From contig JAOVVO010000028.1 of NCBI GenBank assembly GCA_028564675.1, forward strand, positions 124,001-188,000: a stretch of 64,000 nt of DNA. Direction: 5' to 3'. This DNA is from Onchocerca lupi. Its lineage: Eukaryota; Nematoda; Chromadorea; Rhabditida; Onchocercidae. The position numbers and the translations under genes were made by a program. The first letter of the stretch is position 1; each line of letters begins with the position of its first letter. Below are positions 51,358 through 64,000 of the stretch, piece by piece. Under the pieces are notes generated by a model. That model made no database searches. It was not told the DNA's origin and saw only the letters and a program-made list of their open reading frames with translations.

Positions 51358-51529
51358 AGTTGCCAAATTAGCCAGTTGAAACGTTTTAAGATGCTAGCAA
51401 TCATTTCAATTTAATTGAAAAAAAGATTTCTGATTGGAATTTACGATCTTGATTTAATAATAATTGCTAGCATCTTGAAACTTTTCGATTGGCTAATGTT
51501 CTATGAATGATCGAATACAATTGGCAACT
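51358..51529. repeat. Inverted-repeat element (MITE-like)
   Basis: Ends AGTTGCCAA (51358-51366) and TTGGCAACT (51521-51529) are perfect inverse complements. Inner arms 51370-51401 and 51463-51494 match over 32 bp with four mismatches, including the exact 14-mer AAGATGCTAGCAAT. There is no coding capacity. Confidence 0.75.
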
Positions 51530-51783
51530 TTATAGTACTGAATTTCAATCCGTATTACTGATGTTCCTGCAAAAATCTAAACACTGATATCATTTTTGCA
51601 GTTTCGATTTCTTTATTGCTTTACTTATTTCAAAAAATTTGCACTTCTTCATGCGACAATCTGCAGCATCATCTTAGTAATAAATTTTGAATTATAAAAA
51701 AAAAGTGTAAGAGGTGGAAATGTGTAATTTTCAATGTTTTAAATGCTTTTGCTAAAGCGGTCGATGAATTTGCATAAGAAATT

Positions 51784-51910
51784 ATAATGCAATCAGCGAT
51801 TATTTAAATTTTTATGACAATGAAACGTTGAAAAGAATTTTTTTGGATTAAATTTTTTGGCAAAACTTTTTCTTCATTTCTTCAATTTAAATAATCGCTG
51901 ATTGCATTAT
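51784..51910. repeat. Perfect 27-bp inverted repeat with 73-nt spacer
   Basis: The left arm 51784-51810 and right arm 51884-51910 are exact reverse complements (core GCAATCAGCGATTATTTAAA). It lies 255 bp from the preceding inverted-repeat element but shares no obvious arm sequence with it. Confidence 0.9.
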
Positions 51911-54900
51911 TAATTGATCTTATAATTTTCTCTTTTCATTGCGTAAGATGCAAACGTACGTCATGTTTAAATCGTAAATAACACTGTTAATCGTTATCTC
52001 TTTGATTCGTTCGTGTATAATTGCTTCTTATTCTGAATCACAGCATATTATCAGTTGTTATCAGTGATCAATCCAATTTAATCTGTGGGAAATGAATGAA
52101 TTCATTTCAGTCATGGACGATGTCTCTTCGTTCTGCTTGAGTGATATATAAAATTATGCGCAAAAAAGGAATGCATTTTATGTATGTGTATGCCTGTGTA
52201 TATGTATGTGTGTGTATGTGAGTGTCGGTGGATCTGTCTGTATAGATATGTGTAGGAATGAATATCGTATGCTTTGCTGTGTCATGTTGAATGTCCCTCT
52301 TTCAATGGAAATCTCGCACTACTTAAGGAAAAAGTACGGGTTGCTAAAATTCAAATTTTTTTGTCATTTTTTGAATTAAATCAACTTTTGATAATTTAAT
52401 TTAGGGAATATCTGAGATAGAGCAGCGTAATTTCTTCTGTTGACATTCATTCCGTGAAGGCTTTCTAAAATAACTCAAATGTTCGAAACAACTTCTCTTC
52501 ACTACTTTCTGCCCACCTCTGTTTATCCCTTTTGTCTACAAATTAGATTTGAATTCGTATGCATCGCTTTTTATACATTACTTTCCATTTTCGATCAATT
52601 TTTTCACCTTTATTACCTGCCATGCCCATCAGGCCATATTTTTCGAAGTTTAAATGGCAACGGTTCGGTTCAGCCATTTCTTATCAATAATTTCAAATAA
52701 GTGATTGCACGGATAATTTGTTTCTAAAGGCCTGATTGATTATTTTTTGCGAGTATAACTAAAAAATAATTTCCTATTGTAGCAATTTGATTGAAATTAT
52801 TTTAAATGACTTGAATGGAAATAGGAAGTATATTGCATTAGTAAACAAAAGTAAACTAAACATTTTCTTTTTAACAAAAAGTTTGCAAAACTCTGATACG
52901 ATGACGACAAGTATAAAGAAACTAAAAATGGTACATCGAACTTGCATTAGTATTCGGATAGTAGTAGTAGTAATAGTAGAGTAAAGGAAGGAAGGAAGGA
53001 AGCAAGGTAGAACTCGTTTTTTGATGACAAACACACACACACATCCATTCTCATTCTTTGTACAATTTGGACCAAAAATAAAACCATTCGGTACTGTTTC
53101 GTGGAATTTCGCTCAGTTATAGTTGAGAAGAAATGACGGGATCAGCTCTTCTTGCACCTTTCAACTACCTCACTTCCTCTTCCAATATTCGATCTTTCCA
53201 TGAATTTCAAGCCATTTCATTCCGTCCTCCTTTTTCGTTCTTCAGCGAAAGACTGACTGCATGCATTCAACAGAAATGATGCCATCGGAATGCATTGTTT
53301 GTCAAAGGATTTCGCTCATTTCAATCAATTGAAAAATGAGTGAACAAGTGCTACTGCTGCTACTCCTGTATTTCTTTTTTTCAGAATATTAAATTCAATT
53401 CCTTCGAAAATCGAAAATGAAGTAGCTTGTTGGCCATAAAAGTATCATTACGCGACATTATCTAGTATCATTTACACGTCATTACTTCACTTATATTAGC
53501 GTTTTGAGACACGTTTACACGTTTTCAAGTGCTGGCGCTCTATTTAACGTTAAAGCACAATAATGAACAAATAGAAAAAAAGGTTGTTGAAAAAAATAAT
53601 GGCGTAATATGCTTTAAAAAAAATGCAACCTAATATGGAAGAAGGGAGAAGGGTTTATCACTCCTCACATGTCATATCACTTATCATGAAACGATCATTG
53701 ACATGAGACATTTACATTAATTAATGAAATATTTCATCAAATATATATTTTGAAGTGTTCCTTACATGTCTATTACTGCTATTAGAAGAGCGAACTTCTC
53801 AGAGGAAATTGAAAATCCAATAAATAGAGAGCATTACTTATCTTTTCACTTCTTTCTCATTTCTCTTTTGCTCAGCCTTAGTTTCATCATTTTTTATAAA
53901 CTATTTCCAATTTACATTGGTCATTAAAATGATTTTTCTGTTTTTGTAATAGTTGTAAATAATTAATACTACTGAATCACAGGAATCTTTTCGAAATTAT
54001 CTACTCAATCATAGGAAGAAAAGAAATAAAATGAAAGAAATGAGTTTGCCATAGAAGTTTCTTGCTTAAGAAGTTTCATACAATAGAATTCGAAGATAAC
54101 TGAAGATCGGTCGATGGTCACTGCAGCTCTCTGCAGAATTCGCAATTTCATTTTGTAAATTATTCTTTCTAATTATCTCTAAATATCGGTGATCCAATCT
54201 AAAGAAATAGCAGAAGTGGATAGTTTTGCAATGCAGTCAATCTGTTTTCATTGGTTAAATCACCACATTTAACATTCCTCGGTCAATTCTATAATCTGCA
54301 AAAAAAAAAAATCTGCAAAAAAAAAAAAACAAAATAGAAACCTGAATCGATCAGCAACCGCGAAATAGAAAAAATTAAAAATTTTGTGATTTTTTTAAAA
54401 AAGAAACCATTCAGCGCATAAAATAAAAGTAGTAAACAGATAAATTGGTAAACAATGTTTTGTTTTGTTTGTTTTTTTTTTTCTCATTTATGATGAAAAG
54501 AAATTGAATTCCAGTAATTGTAGGTATTTTAAATAATTGAAACCGGTCATCATTGTCTCAGTGACCGTTACTAATGTGGAATGAAAATTTTTGAAATAAT
54601 CTGTAAACTTTTAATTAAGTGGTAATGACTAATTACAATGAACTGAAGTTATTTACATGTGCGTCATCATCAATTTCTTGTAGTTCATCGATGTGTCCCC
54701 ACAATTGTCATACTAATAAACTCAAAAGAATGATTCACAAGCAGCTCTTTTTGATTATAAATAGACATTAAGTAATAAATATGACACGTTTAAATTTCAC
54801 TTTTTACATCCTTCAACCGTTCATATTTATTCATTGCCATCACTTATCAAATTCGTTCTTAAGAAAATAATAATATTGCAAATCAATCGATATTGATCTA

Positions 54901-57900
54901 TCGTTGGAAGATGAATGTTTTGCATAAAACTGCGATTACTGATTGAATATTTAATAGTACGCATGGCCTTTCCATTCATCTTATAAGAAGAGAAAGGTAT
55001 TTTTTACCTTTTCTTCCCTTCTCTCTCTCTCTCTCCCTCTCTCTCTTTACTTATTCTCTTCTTTTCACATATCCGTCAATATTAATTTTCATATTTTTAC
55101 AAAAACCGTAAAATGCAAATGCACGCAGCGCTGTCCTAATCGCAATGTACGACAGCTGGCCGCGATTTATTTGCCTTTTTTTTTCTTTTTTCAGCTTATT
55201 TATGTAAATGGATACTACCGTTTCCACTCACAGTTTTGTGAGATAATTTTTCATCTCTTTGTTTGTGTCTAAAAAAAAAAAGTACAATAATCCATCTGAT
55301 TTGGTTATCAGAATGGATGGAAATCAATAAAATTTAATAAAAAAAAAGAAGAAAGTAAATTTATAAATCAGGAAATTAGTGGAGAGTAATTAATAGTTAG
55401 GAAGAGTAAATTAATTCGAAAGTTAGTAGAAGAAAGAGCAAATTAATAACAGCCTATTCATTTCCTTGTAAACTTGAAAACAATTGACATTAGATTACTT
55501 GAGGTTTCTTACGAAAGTAAAATAAAATTCTTGCAGAAATTCTGAAGTGTAAAAGCAAAAATTAAATAAAATGTGCATTTGAAAAATATTAGATGCAGAC
55601 CAATAAAAGAATACTTCCATCTTGGTTCGTTTAATTTTACCAAAGTTTGTGGGAGCACAATTTTTCACGAACTTATTTGATCTTTTTAGTGCATTTTCAA
55701 AAAATTTTTTCTTCTAAGTTTAACTCCATTTCGTCACATCTTTTTTAACACATTCAATTTAGTTCAATTTATATCAGATTTAGTCTACTTCAATTCAACT
55801 GCTATAACCCATTTTACTTAGTTCTTCAATTTATTGGTTTAGAATCAGATTATTGTTTATCAAACTGTGAACTGTTTAAAATTATCCTAAAAAATTACTT
55901 TAACTTTTGAAAAGTAAGTTTTGTTTTTCAAACTATGCAGAATAATGCTTTGCTTTTCTTTTTTTTTTTTGGTTTTTCAGCAATCCGTAGTATGAACTTA
56001 GTTCACATCGTTAAGCTTTTCTTGGTTGCTTGCAATATCGGCATGTTAGATCAGGAAGGAAGTTTGTTTGATTGATGGCTCCATGTTCAGGTATGGGATG
56101 ATTGAAGAATGCAACCTTGGGGACAGTAAGTTCAGTAAGTTCGTTTAGTGGGAACATACTAGTTAAGGGCTTCTTCTGAAATCGATGCGAAAGAATCAAT
56201 GGAAAATGAAAGACTGAATTAATTAAGAGAATGAATCAATGTTTATATTCTATTCAAGCCCACTTCATTCAAAGTACATTTTCATTCGATGAGTCACTTA
56301 TCAGCAAGGAATCATTTAAATCTGACATCTTATCTTATTAATGGCCTTATCTCTCTATTATAAAATTGTTTCTTTCGCTTTTGCATTCAAACGAATTTAT
56401 TTTAAAAAAAAGAAAAAAAAAGCACCAAATATAGTTTTAATTTGATGAGATTGATTCGTTATCTGGAATTCGGATTTAGAATGTTACCATTCCTGTAAAC
56501 AGTGATTCGGATAATTTTCTATCAAATCAATCAGGCATGCGAGCAAAGTAAAAAAATGAAAAAAGTTGCATTATAACAGTTCAAAAATCATCATTTTCAA
56601 TCAAGATTCTATAGACTTCTGACAGTATTCGACCTCTAATGTTCACCTTGTTATTGTATTACAAGAGATTGCAAGAATACGAAAAATCATAATTTCAGAT
56701 GCTCTTACATTCTCGTCGAATAATTCAATCTTCTTTTCTCATTGTGGATTTCATCTATAGGATATTGTTTAGGAGATTTGCTTTACAGAAGAAGTCAATT
56801 AATTAGCATTTTTTTGATTTAAAAGGCAAAAAATAGTGAATATACATATAAATTTCAAAAATGTTACCCCAAGCAGTTTCAGATTTCCGTCTGTTTTTTT
56901 CAGAATTTCGAAGAAATTGCAAAAACATCGTAAAAATTTACTATTTATTTGAAATAATAACAATAAGTTTGCATCATTTTCCAATATTTCGCTAAAATAA
57001 ATTCGAAATCAATCCATTTTCAAGCTTTTTTGTTCGATAGTTTATTCAAAATAAAAAAAAGAAATTGTACAATTCATACATGAAATGTTCAATTTGTGTT
57101 GCTTGTCAAAATCATTTATTGGATTCCTGTGATTCCGTGCATTAGATTCGCCAGAGAAATAAAAAGATCGTCTTTTTCTTGATCAGTAAAAGCAATAACA
57201 GTTGTTCTTAAGATAGTTTTTTTTGTACAGTTTTGAAAGACAGTGAAATTCGAATTTTTTCGTGAATGTTAGAAAAAATCACTGAAGGATGTGTCATCAA
57301 ATAAATTGATTCACAGAAAATTGTTTTATTTTTTAGTTTCACTTGTTCATTAATCAACATTTTTGCCGTCTTTTTTTTTCCTTTTTTCGATTAAATTACA
57401 AAATCTTAGATCAGTTCCAGCTTAGAAATTATACCGTAAAATACATTTTTATACCAATCAAGCTATAAATGAATCTTCAATGCTTTCGTTTCCAGAAATG
57501 CTATAAATTCCACTTACTTCCTTCCTATTATGCTATACCCTAGACGTTCAATTTCCAGATAATTGGTGAATCTGAATCTGTAGCCAGGTAGTTCTTATCT
57601 GAATCCTAATTTCCACCACTTATTTATCTATCGGTTTCACCGTCGTGTTGCTCAGAAGATGCTGAATCATTTCTTAGTTGATTAACACTTTTTTACAAAT
57701 ATTCTAAATCTTCTGTCGAAAAAAGGTACTGAAGAAGAGGAAAAGTATTAGATTAGCGGCGGTTGGCACCGATGGAATGAGATTGGATTCCACGACCGCG
57801 ATGCCTATACGGTCCCCATTTTCTCAGAAGTCATTAATTTTATTGGATAGCGCAAATTGTATGATTGAATGGTCTGGGGCGGTGATGGCGGTGTCCTTGA

Positions 57901-58418
57901 CTGATAGCGAAGGTCCTTATTGCGCTCCACCCTTTCCATCGTTTTTGTTATTCAATTTGTCCTCAATCACACTACTCACATTAATTTCGTACCGATCGGT
58001 TGCACATCTTCATCAGATTAGCAGCAGTTTTTCCGATGTCCGATTGAAACGCGGAATGGATAGCTGGAGAGACACGTAATATGTGTGGGATCACGTACAA
58101 TAAAATTTTTCGTTCTAATAAAAATTGTACTTAAACAAGTGCATTCCTCTATCATCGAGTTGAAGGCCAGTGTATGAGAAGCACAGTTCGTTCTATACCA
58201 GGTGATGCCCTTTTTGCATCTAATTTTCACGGACATTCCGCTTTCAGATGCTTTCGTAACGTAGATTCAAATTATTGCAGTAATTCCGATTGCTGCAAAA
58301 TATATACCTCACGTCCGTATGTATATCATTCCCAGATTACACTTGTTTTTTTTTTTTAATGATTTTTTTGCCCTTTGAAATACTTCAAATCACCATCTGT
58401 GCGCAAATAAATAGAAGA

Positions 58419-58673
58419 ATGATTCTTCTGGCTTTCATCATTGCTATCCCCGTCGTAACTTTAAGGAATGAAGAGAGGGTGAAGTTGAATCTGAAGAATA
58501 GTGGAGTTGAATGTGTTAATTTTATTTGCACTTCAAATAATCAAAATTTTTTGGCAAGGAGTAAGACAGTTTACGCTACTTGGCTGGCCACATTAATTAA
58601 TAGGGCGCTATTTATCAAATTACGAATTTTACCAGTTCAGCCATATGATATTAATTGTGACGGCCTTTTTTGA
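58419..58673 (+). CDS. Small ORF with signal-like start (weak)
   Basis: An 84-codon frame beginning MILLAFIIAIPVVTL, followed by a mixed-charge stretch with two cysteines (GVECVNFICTS), ending TGA at 58671-58673. No splice partners and no recognised family. A chance ORF in AT-rich DNA is quite possible. Confidence 0.15.
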   Translation: MILLAFIIAIPVVTLRNEERVKLNLKNSGVECVNFICTSNNQNFLARSKTVYATWLATLINRALFIKLRILPVQPYDINCDGLF

Positions 58674-59064
58674 TATAAATTTTCAATATATTTGGAAATA
58701 TTCGCGGAAAATTTCATGAAATGCATTTAAGTCTGCTGTTGCAAGTTTCAAAGCATTGAAGCCAAGTTTAGTTAGCTCATCTTGTCTTCGATTCATAAAT
58801 AAGGCTCATACTTAATTAATCTAGTCTTTAAGCAATAATTAACAGACTATATATATGTATTCAATGAATGGTTCTTGTTTGTTTATGGTTTTCTGATACT
58901 TTCAGCTTTTAAATTTTTCATCCTTAAAACTTGATAGGATTTAGAAATCTCTGTGACATATGAAAGAGGAAATTATTCGATTCTCTTCGAACAGTTAGTT
59001 ATTCAAGATGCTTTTTTTTTTTGATGAAAAAAAAGATCGAAATTTTGAATCTTTTGAATTCAAT

Positions 59065-59366
59065 GAAGTTATTCAGTGAAGTTTTTAAGATATTATTGAT
59101 TCATCTTGCAATTATACAAAAAATTTCCAGTTTTTCCTCTCCATGAGATTTTTTTTTGTTATATAAGAAGTTTTTTAAAGTTCCAACATGTTCTGTTTTA
59201 GCACTTTATCTAATCATTAATCTACGCGCACAAAATAAAAATACCAAACTAACTTTAAAAAACTTCCTATACAACAAAAAAATCTTATAGAAAGGAAAAA
59301 TCGGAAAATTTTCTATAATTTCAAGATGAATCAACAATGTCTTGAAAACTTCACTAAATAGACTTC
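59065..59366. repeat. Fold-back element with 117-bp imperfect inverted arms
   Basis: Left arm 59065-59182 and right arm 59251-59366 are reverse complements at roughly 80-85% identity, separated by about 68 nt. Matching blocks include TTGATTCATCTTG, TTTTTCCT and AAGTTTTTTAAAGTT. The right side is followed by short direct repeats of an ACTTCACTAA/ACTTCATTAA type to about 59420. Confidence 0.8.
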
Positions 59367-60742
59367 ACTAGAAACTTCATTAAATAATACTAAATAACTT
59401 CACTAATAAAAACTTCATTAAATTAATAAAAAAGAATTTCACTTCTGTATTGTAGTTTTGTTTTCTTTTTGGAATTGATTTGGATCGGTTGGTTTGGAAT
59501 TGAAATTAAAATTCGTTTTATTAGCGCTGAAGATGAACATCTCTAATTGCTCTATCGAAAGAAGCGAATAAAAAAGTAAAAAGAAAACCAAAAGATTTTC
59601 TTTCAAAACTTCTCTTCTTCTGTTCTCAGTACAACAATTAGTTGAAGAGAACCTCTGATCAGTCATCAGTCATTTGCTGATGTTTTAATCAATCGAAAGA
59701 TTTAGTCGAAAAACCTTGCTGTCTGTTTAGAAGTTGAACAATTACAGGTCAAGAAATATTATGTGGATGAGAAAGCAAGATTCCTAAGTTCCGGTTTTCT
59801 TTTTTTTTTTCTTTTTTTTTTTTAATTTAAACGGGAGATGAGAACTTGGAGCAAGAAAAAAAAAACACAAATGGCATTCATTATGGTTGTTCTTTTATCA
59901 CTGTCAATTTGTTTAATTACAATCTGTTATCGCAGCCTTTCTTTTTTTGTTGGAACATAAAAGGAAAGGAAAGTTTTAAATTAATGCAAACAGCAAATTT
60001 TAAATGCATATATGTAGCCTTCCTTTTTTTCTTATGAAAGTCCTTATCAGAAAAATAGAAAAAACACGGTAAAGGAGCATTCCAAAAAAAAAAAAAAACT
60101 GATTTTAGCGCTTCCATTTTACATATTTTAAACCATTTTTGCTTCAGCTAAGAAATTTATTTTCGGAAAAAGAACATTTTTTTTTTTTTATTTTAAAAAT
60201 TTCAGAAATTAGCAACTTTGAACTTCCCCATGTGAATAGTTCCCAAATGTGAAAGAGTTCGCTTTTACTTGAAGATGCAGTGAGAAGTTTTCAGAATTTG
60301 ATAAATGGAGAGGAGAGATATTTTGAAGTTTATAAATGATGAAAGACTGAGGACAACATAGTTGTTCATATGATTAGTTTTCTTCATTTTCCCTTTTTTA
60401 ATTTTGTAAACTTTTATTTGATGGAAACGAGTTTCATGAAAATTTAAATATTTGAAAAATCAATCTAGTTTTTATACATTCAAGAAATCTTATCCAGTTG
60501 CATCAACAATTAGCAAAATGTAAATATTATGGACACAGTAACTTCAATTTATTTTCATTGCAAATTTGTGTGCTCTCAATAAGTGCCAATACTTGGCAAT
60601 CTTTACAAATACTTTACAGAATCATCTCTTTTTTAGCACTAACTTCAGACGTTTTCCGATTCGTTCGTGCTATTTCTCAATTAATTCCATCTTAAATCAG
60701 AAAAGTTTTAGCTTCAGAATTAGTATATCGTAGTGGACAAAA

Positions 60743-63700
60743 ATGAGTGAATATCGTAGCACAATATCAGCACGACCCGGTTACAACCGTATTAGTACAA
60801 CGACCAGCTCAAGCACTTTTGGAGGACTTCGTAAGTTTTCGTAACTTTTTTCGCATGTTCTACCGAATTCCTTAAGAATTTATTTGAGGAGGGAAATCGA
60901 AAAGGCATAATTTTTGATAATATTCAGCAATAACTTTAATAAGGACTTTTCTTCACTGGTTTAAAAATAGATTGAATTTTTGAATCTCTTTATGTTAGGG
61001 TTAGTTTCAGCTGGAAACGAACACTAACTCGGAAACATTTTTATAAAAAATTTTGTCAACATCTAAGTACAGATGCATCAAAAATTCATAACATAATCAA
61101 TAATTTACAAGAATACCTAATGACAAATAAATGAATGAAAGTGCCATTCGAAATAATACTTATCAAAAATAATGACTCAAGATTTTATTATAGAAATAGT
61201 CACTCAGAACCTTATTATGAAAATAACCTTTCACAGATCACTTTGTGCCATTCTTGACCTGAATAATTTCCAACAAACTTGAAATGAATGTCAATTGGTT
61301 TATAAAGAACTTGACATTTTTGTTATGATTCAGAATGAGTTCAAGTGAGAAAAAAGTTAACGAAGTAAATCATCACTATTACTTTAATTTTAAAATTAAT
61401 TAGAACGTTCTTAATTTGTTTATTAATTTTGTAGCATCCGGTAATCGAGTAGTGAAGGTGGTAACAGAAATGAGTTCCTCTTCCTTGACCAGTGGCATGT
61501 CACCATTTGGTCAGAATGCTGCATCTACTATTCGTGATGCTCGAGAACGAGAAAAAAAGGAAATGAGTGATTTAAATGATCGTTTGGCTGATTATATCGA
61601 AAAGGTTCGGACATTTGCTTAATGTAGAGTGAAATTTACGAAAATTCATCCAACTAAATAATCTTAAAAATTCTTTAATTTGACATGAATTCAAGTTATA
61701 CCTATAATACAGGTACGTTTCTTGGAAGCACAGAATCGTAAACTGAATGCTGATCTGGATATGCTGCGTGGACGATGGGGAAAAGACACGTCAAGCATAA
61801 AAATAATGTTCGAAGGAGAACTTTCTGCAAGTTTTTAAGCATAAATTCTGTTGCAAAATACATCTTTAACTGGTTTAGTTAAGGTATTTTATTCATTACT
61901 GGATAGAAAGTTGCAGAAGAGAAGTGAATTATTTCGTTTCTAATTAGCATAATGAATGGATCTTCTTGACAGGCCAAGCGCACTTTTCAAAATTAGTTGG
62001 AGAAAATGATGCGCATAATTGAAAATTAGGACTTGAAAAAAATGTTACTTCGTGAGAATGATGAAGATGCAAGAAATTTTTGTGTGTAATTCATTAGTTA
62101 TAACTTGAAAAAAAAAAAAATAAAAAAAAAAAGAAAAACCGAATAGTTAAATCAATAGAAAGAGCGAAAAGAGAAACTAAATTGGTAGAACGAGAAGAGC
62201 AAACCTGAAATTCTTTCAATTTTTGAAATTCGATTTTTGTCGATTTTGCGAGTAAAACAGAAAGCATCACAGTTCTACATGACGGAATCAGAAATACGAT
62301 ATTGATATTCGAAATGTCCTTCAAAATTAAAACTTTTCTTCTGTTTCTTTAGCATTATCATCTGGAATTCAAACAATCAACAATAAAATATTGCTTGGAA
62401 TGTGGAATTGCTTTCGGAATACAAAGAAAAAAATTTAGTAATTTAGCATAAAATGCAAAATTAATAAAGAATACTGTTTCAGTTCAGAGAGTACCAGAAT
62501 CTATTGCGATGGCTCATTATTATTAAGGCGGTCAATGGTCATCCATAAATTAGCGAGTTTCTTTTAATTAAGAGGAAAAGTTTTGTCATTTTTTTCAGGA
62601 GGCTAAAAAAATTATCAGTGATACAGGTAAGCAACGTGATGAACTGGAAAAGCAAATCAAGAAAATGCAAGAAGAAGTGGCGGAGTATCGTAGAAAGTTT
62701 GTTCCTAAAAATCTTTTCCAATTTATCATTGCTAATGAGAAGAAGAAATGATAACACATAAAAAGTCAGTGATGTGTAATCTAAAGATGCAAAAAAAAAA
62801 AAAAGAAAAAAAAGAAAAAAGGATTCTTTCTGATAGATGAGACATTTGATTCGCTTCTCGGGAATATAATATTGAGTCTAAATGACAAGAATAAAGACTC
62901 GAAAGGAAAGTAGAAAAGAGATAATAAGTCAGATGAAAGTACTTAGTGGAAAGATTTGGATTTAATGATAAATGGTATATTTCAAAGTTGAGCTCGTGAA
63001 TTATATGGAAATTATGTCGATATTTGGCACTTATTCCCTAATTTATAAGAAAGAAATAAATTTCATCACTTTTGATCGCTTTTCAAGAAAGATTTCAATT
63101 CAAAGTCAATACACGAGAAGATCTGACTTGCTTTTTTTAACTTTTCGAACTAACTATGAGTCTTATTTGATTTGGAAATTGCTAGGAAAATGCACACTTT
63201 ACAAACCGGAAAATGTTTTACGGATATTATTGGTGGTTAATTTTCAACTTTTATAATATGAAGTCAGAAAACTTACAAATCTTTTATTGTCTAAAAAAGT
63301 TATTACCAAAAAGTTTCATTTGAAAATTGCGTTCATCTTTTACAGGTTTGATGAAGCGACAAAGGCACGTCTAACTGACCGTGACCAAATTGACGAACTT
63401 TTGGTTGCATTATCAAATATCGAAGCTGAAATTAATCTTCTGCGTCGACGAATTGCTCTACTGGAGGAAGAAATTTTACGAATAAAAAAAGAAAATCAAC
63501 GTCTTGTGAGCGAATTACAACGGGCAAGAACAGTAAGTCCTTTTTCTTCTCCTTTTTTGAAAGGTCAAGCTTGAAATATAGGAAAAAGTTCAAGTGAAGT
63601 TCAAATGAAACTTGCCGAATCGACTTCATACTAAACATAAATCTGATTTGTTAGTAGTTTGGAATTAATGAGAAGTATGGAAGGGGAAAACATAAGTTTA

Positions 63701-64000
63701 TTCATTTTTATGATTCTTTCCTCGTCTTTCATTATCATTCATCTCTTTTCCAATATCTGATTGGAACTTTCTGAAATAATTCCACTGAAAAAACTCAGAA
63801 GTAAATGCTGAAAGATCTTCAAAGTCAAAGAATTTTTAACATCAAATACTGATTTCCAGGACCTGGATCAAGAAACGCTAAATCGTATCGATTATCAAAA
63901 CCAAGTGCAAACACTCCAGGAAGAGATTGATTTCATTCGTCGTGTGCAAGACCAAGAAATCCGTGATTTACAAGCAATGGCAGCTCGTGATACCACTAGT
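60743..64000 (+). CDS. Cytoplasmic intermediate filament protein, IFA type (3' end beyond window)
   Basis: Six exons seen: 60743-60830, 61435-61604, 61713-61826, 62599-62696, 63346-63532, 63860-64000; the first 266 residues, then cut by the window edge. The head (about residues 1-65) is Ser/Thr-rich. The rod begins EREKKEMSDLNDRLADYIEK and continues VRFLEAQNRKLNADLDMLRG, the intermediate filament consensus coil 1A start, then KARLTDRDQIDELL, EAEINLLRRRIALLEEE, LNRIDYQNQVQTL and EEIDFIRRVQDQEI in coil 1B. These match nematode IFA proteins, which co-assemble with IFB partners in hypodermis and other epithelia and help anchor muscle to cuticle. Which IFA paralogue is not decided. Exon 3 must end at a GC donor (61827-61828), because the GT one base later gives an immediate stop when joined to exon 4. 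The start ATG is the first in frame. Confidence 0.94.
61827..62598 (+). other. Probable GC-AG intron in the filament gene
   Basis: Exon 3 reads GAA CTT TCT then GCAAGT. Exon 4 follows TTTTTTCAG with GAG GCT AAA. Using GC as donor keeps phase 0 and an uninterrupted rod (GELS then EAKKIISD). The alternative GT donor at 61831 shifts the frame into a TAA. Confidence 0.7.

Larger units (their letters stand above)
50684..60742. other. Gene-poor 10-kb region
   Basis: No multi-exon gene could be built. Contents: inverted-repeat elements at 51358-51529 and 51784-51910, a TG-rich microsatellite at 52180-52240, a (GGAA)n run at 52985-53004, (AC)n at 53032-53042, a CT run at 55019-55048, an octamer-type ATGCAAAT at 55113-55120 near an E-box CAGCTG at 55153-55158, a fold-back element at 59065-59366, and poly-T/poly-A runs. 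The filament gene promoter should lie at the right end. Confidence 0.6.

Noticed and set aside
57777..58079. 100-codon ORF in a locally GC-richer patch
   Set aside because: No splice context, no recognised domain, and other frames are equally uninformative. Left out as a gene, though conservation would reopen it.
1..64000. CRISPR arrays, rRNA, spliced-leader RNA genes, bacterial insertions
   Set aside because: Looked for regular spaced repeats, the SL1 sequence, tRNA B-box patterns and long unspliced bacterial-type ORFs. None found by eye.

Overview
The window looks like AT-rich nuclear DNA from a nematode, most likely a filarial (onchocercid) worm. Coding is carried in short exons with GT-AG introns and T-rich TTTCAG-type 3' splice sites. 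The recognisable products have nematode-type sequences: an IFA-like cytoplasmic intermediate filament, an HMG-1.2-like protein and SMO-1/SUMO. I cannot name the genus from sequence alone. I found no bacterial (Wolbachia-like) block, rRNA, tRNA or CRISPR array.

Layout. (1) 1597-7093, minus strand: a STIM store-operated calcium sensor, 12 exons seen, 5' exon not found. (2) 7094-15281: long divergent intergenic region with a cluster of E2F-like sites and a perfect DR2 nuclear-receptor-type element. (3) 15282-23793, plus strand: a 16-exon AF4/FMR2 (AFF) family gene, a scaffold of the super elongation complex. (4) 23794-28242: mostly non-coding, with one unrecognised two-exon candidate gene on the minus strand (26716-27388). 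(5) 28243-30558, minus: a two-box HMG protein (HMG-1.2 type). (6) 30559-33570: intergenic, with a TG-rich microsatellite and one short signal-peptide-like ORF. (7) 33571-39215, plus: a 14-exon ANKRD13 homologue with ankyrin repeats and C-terminal ubiquitin-interacting motifs. (8) 42008-42888, plus: SUMO in three exons. (9) 44930-50683, plus: a complete-ended BEL/Pao LTR retrotransposon with nearly identical LTRs. Its pol has an in-frame internal deletion and it keeps a split envelope-like module. (10) 50684-60742: gene-poor DNA with three fold-back or inverted-repeat elements and microsatellites. (11) 60743 to the window end, plus: the first six exons of an intermediate filament gene that runs off the edge.

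The host genes are unrelated housekeeping or structural genes and do not form a pathway: ER calcium sensing, transcription elongation, chromatin architecture, ubiquitin-linked trafficking, sumoylation and cytoskeleton. Exon borders were assigned by hand from splice signals and reading-frame continuity. For the STIM, AFF, HMG, ANKRD13, SUMO and filament models, every exon phase closes without a stop. The most unusual items are the BEL/Pao derivative (gag-protease-partial RT fused in frame to the post-integrase tail, followed by env-like ORFs), a 33-bp near-perfect intronic hairpin in STIM, the E2F-like cluster, and two GC-AG introns.
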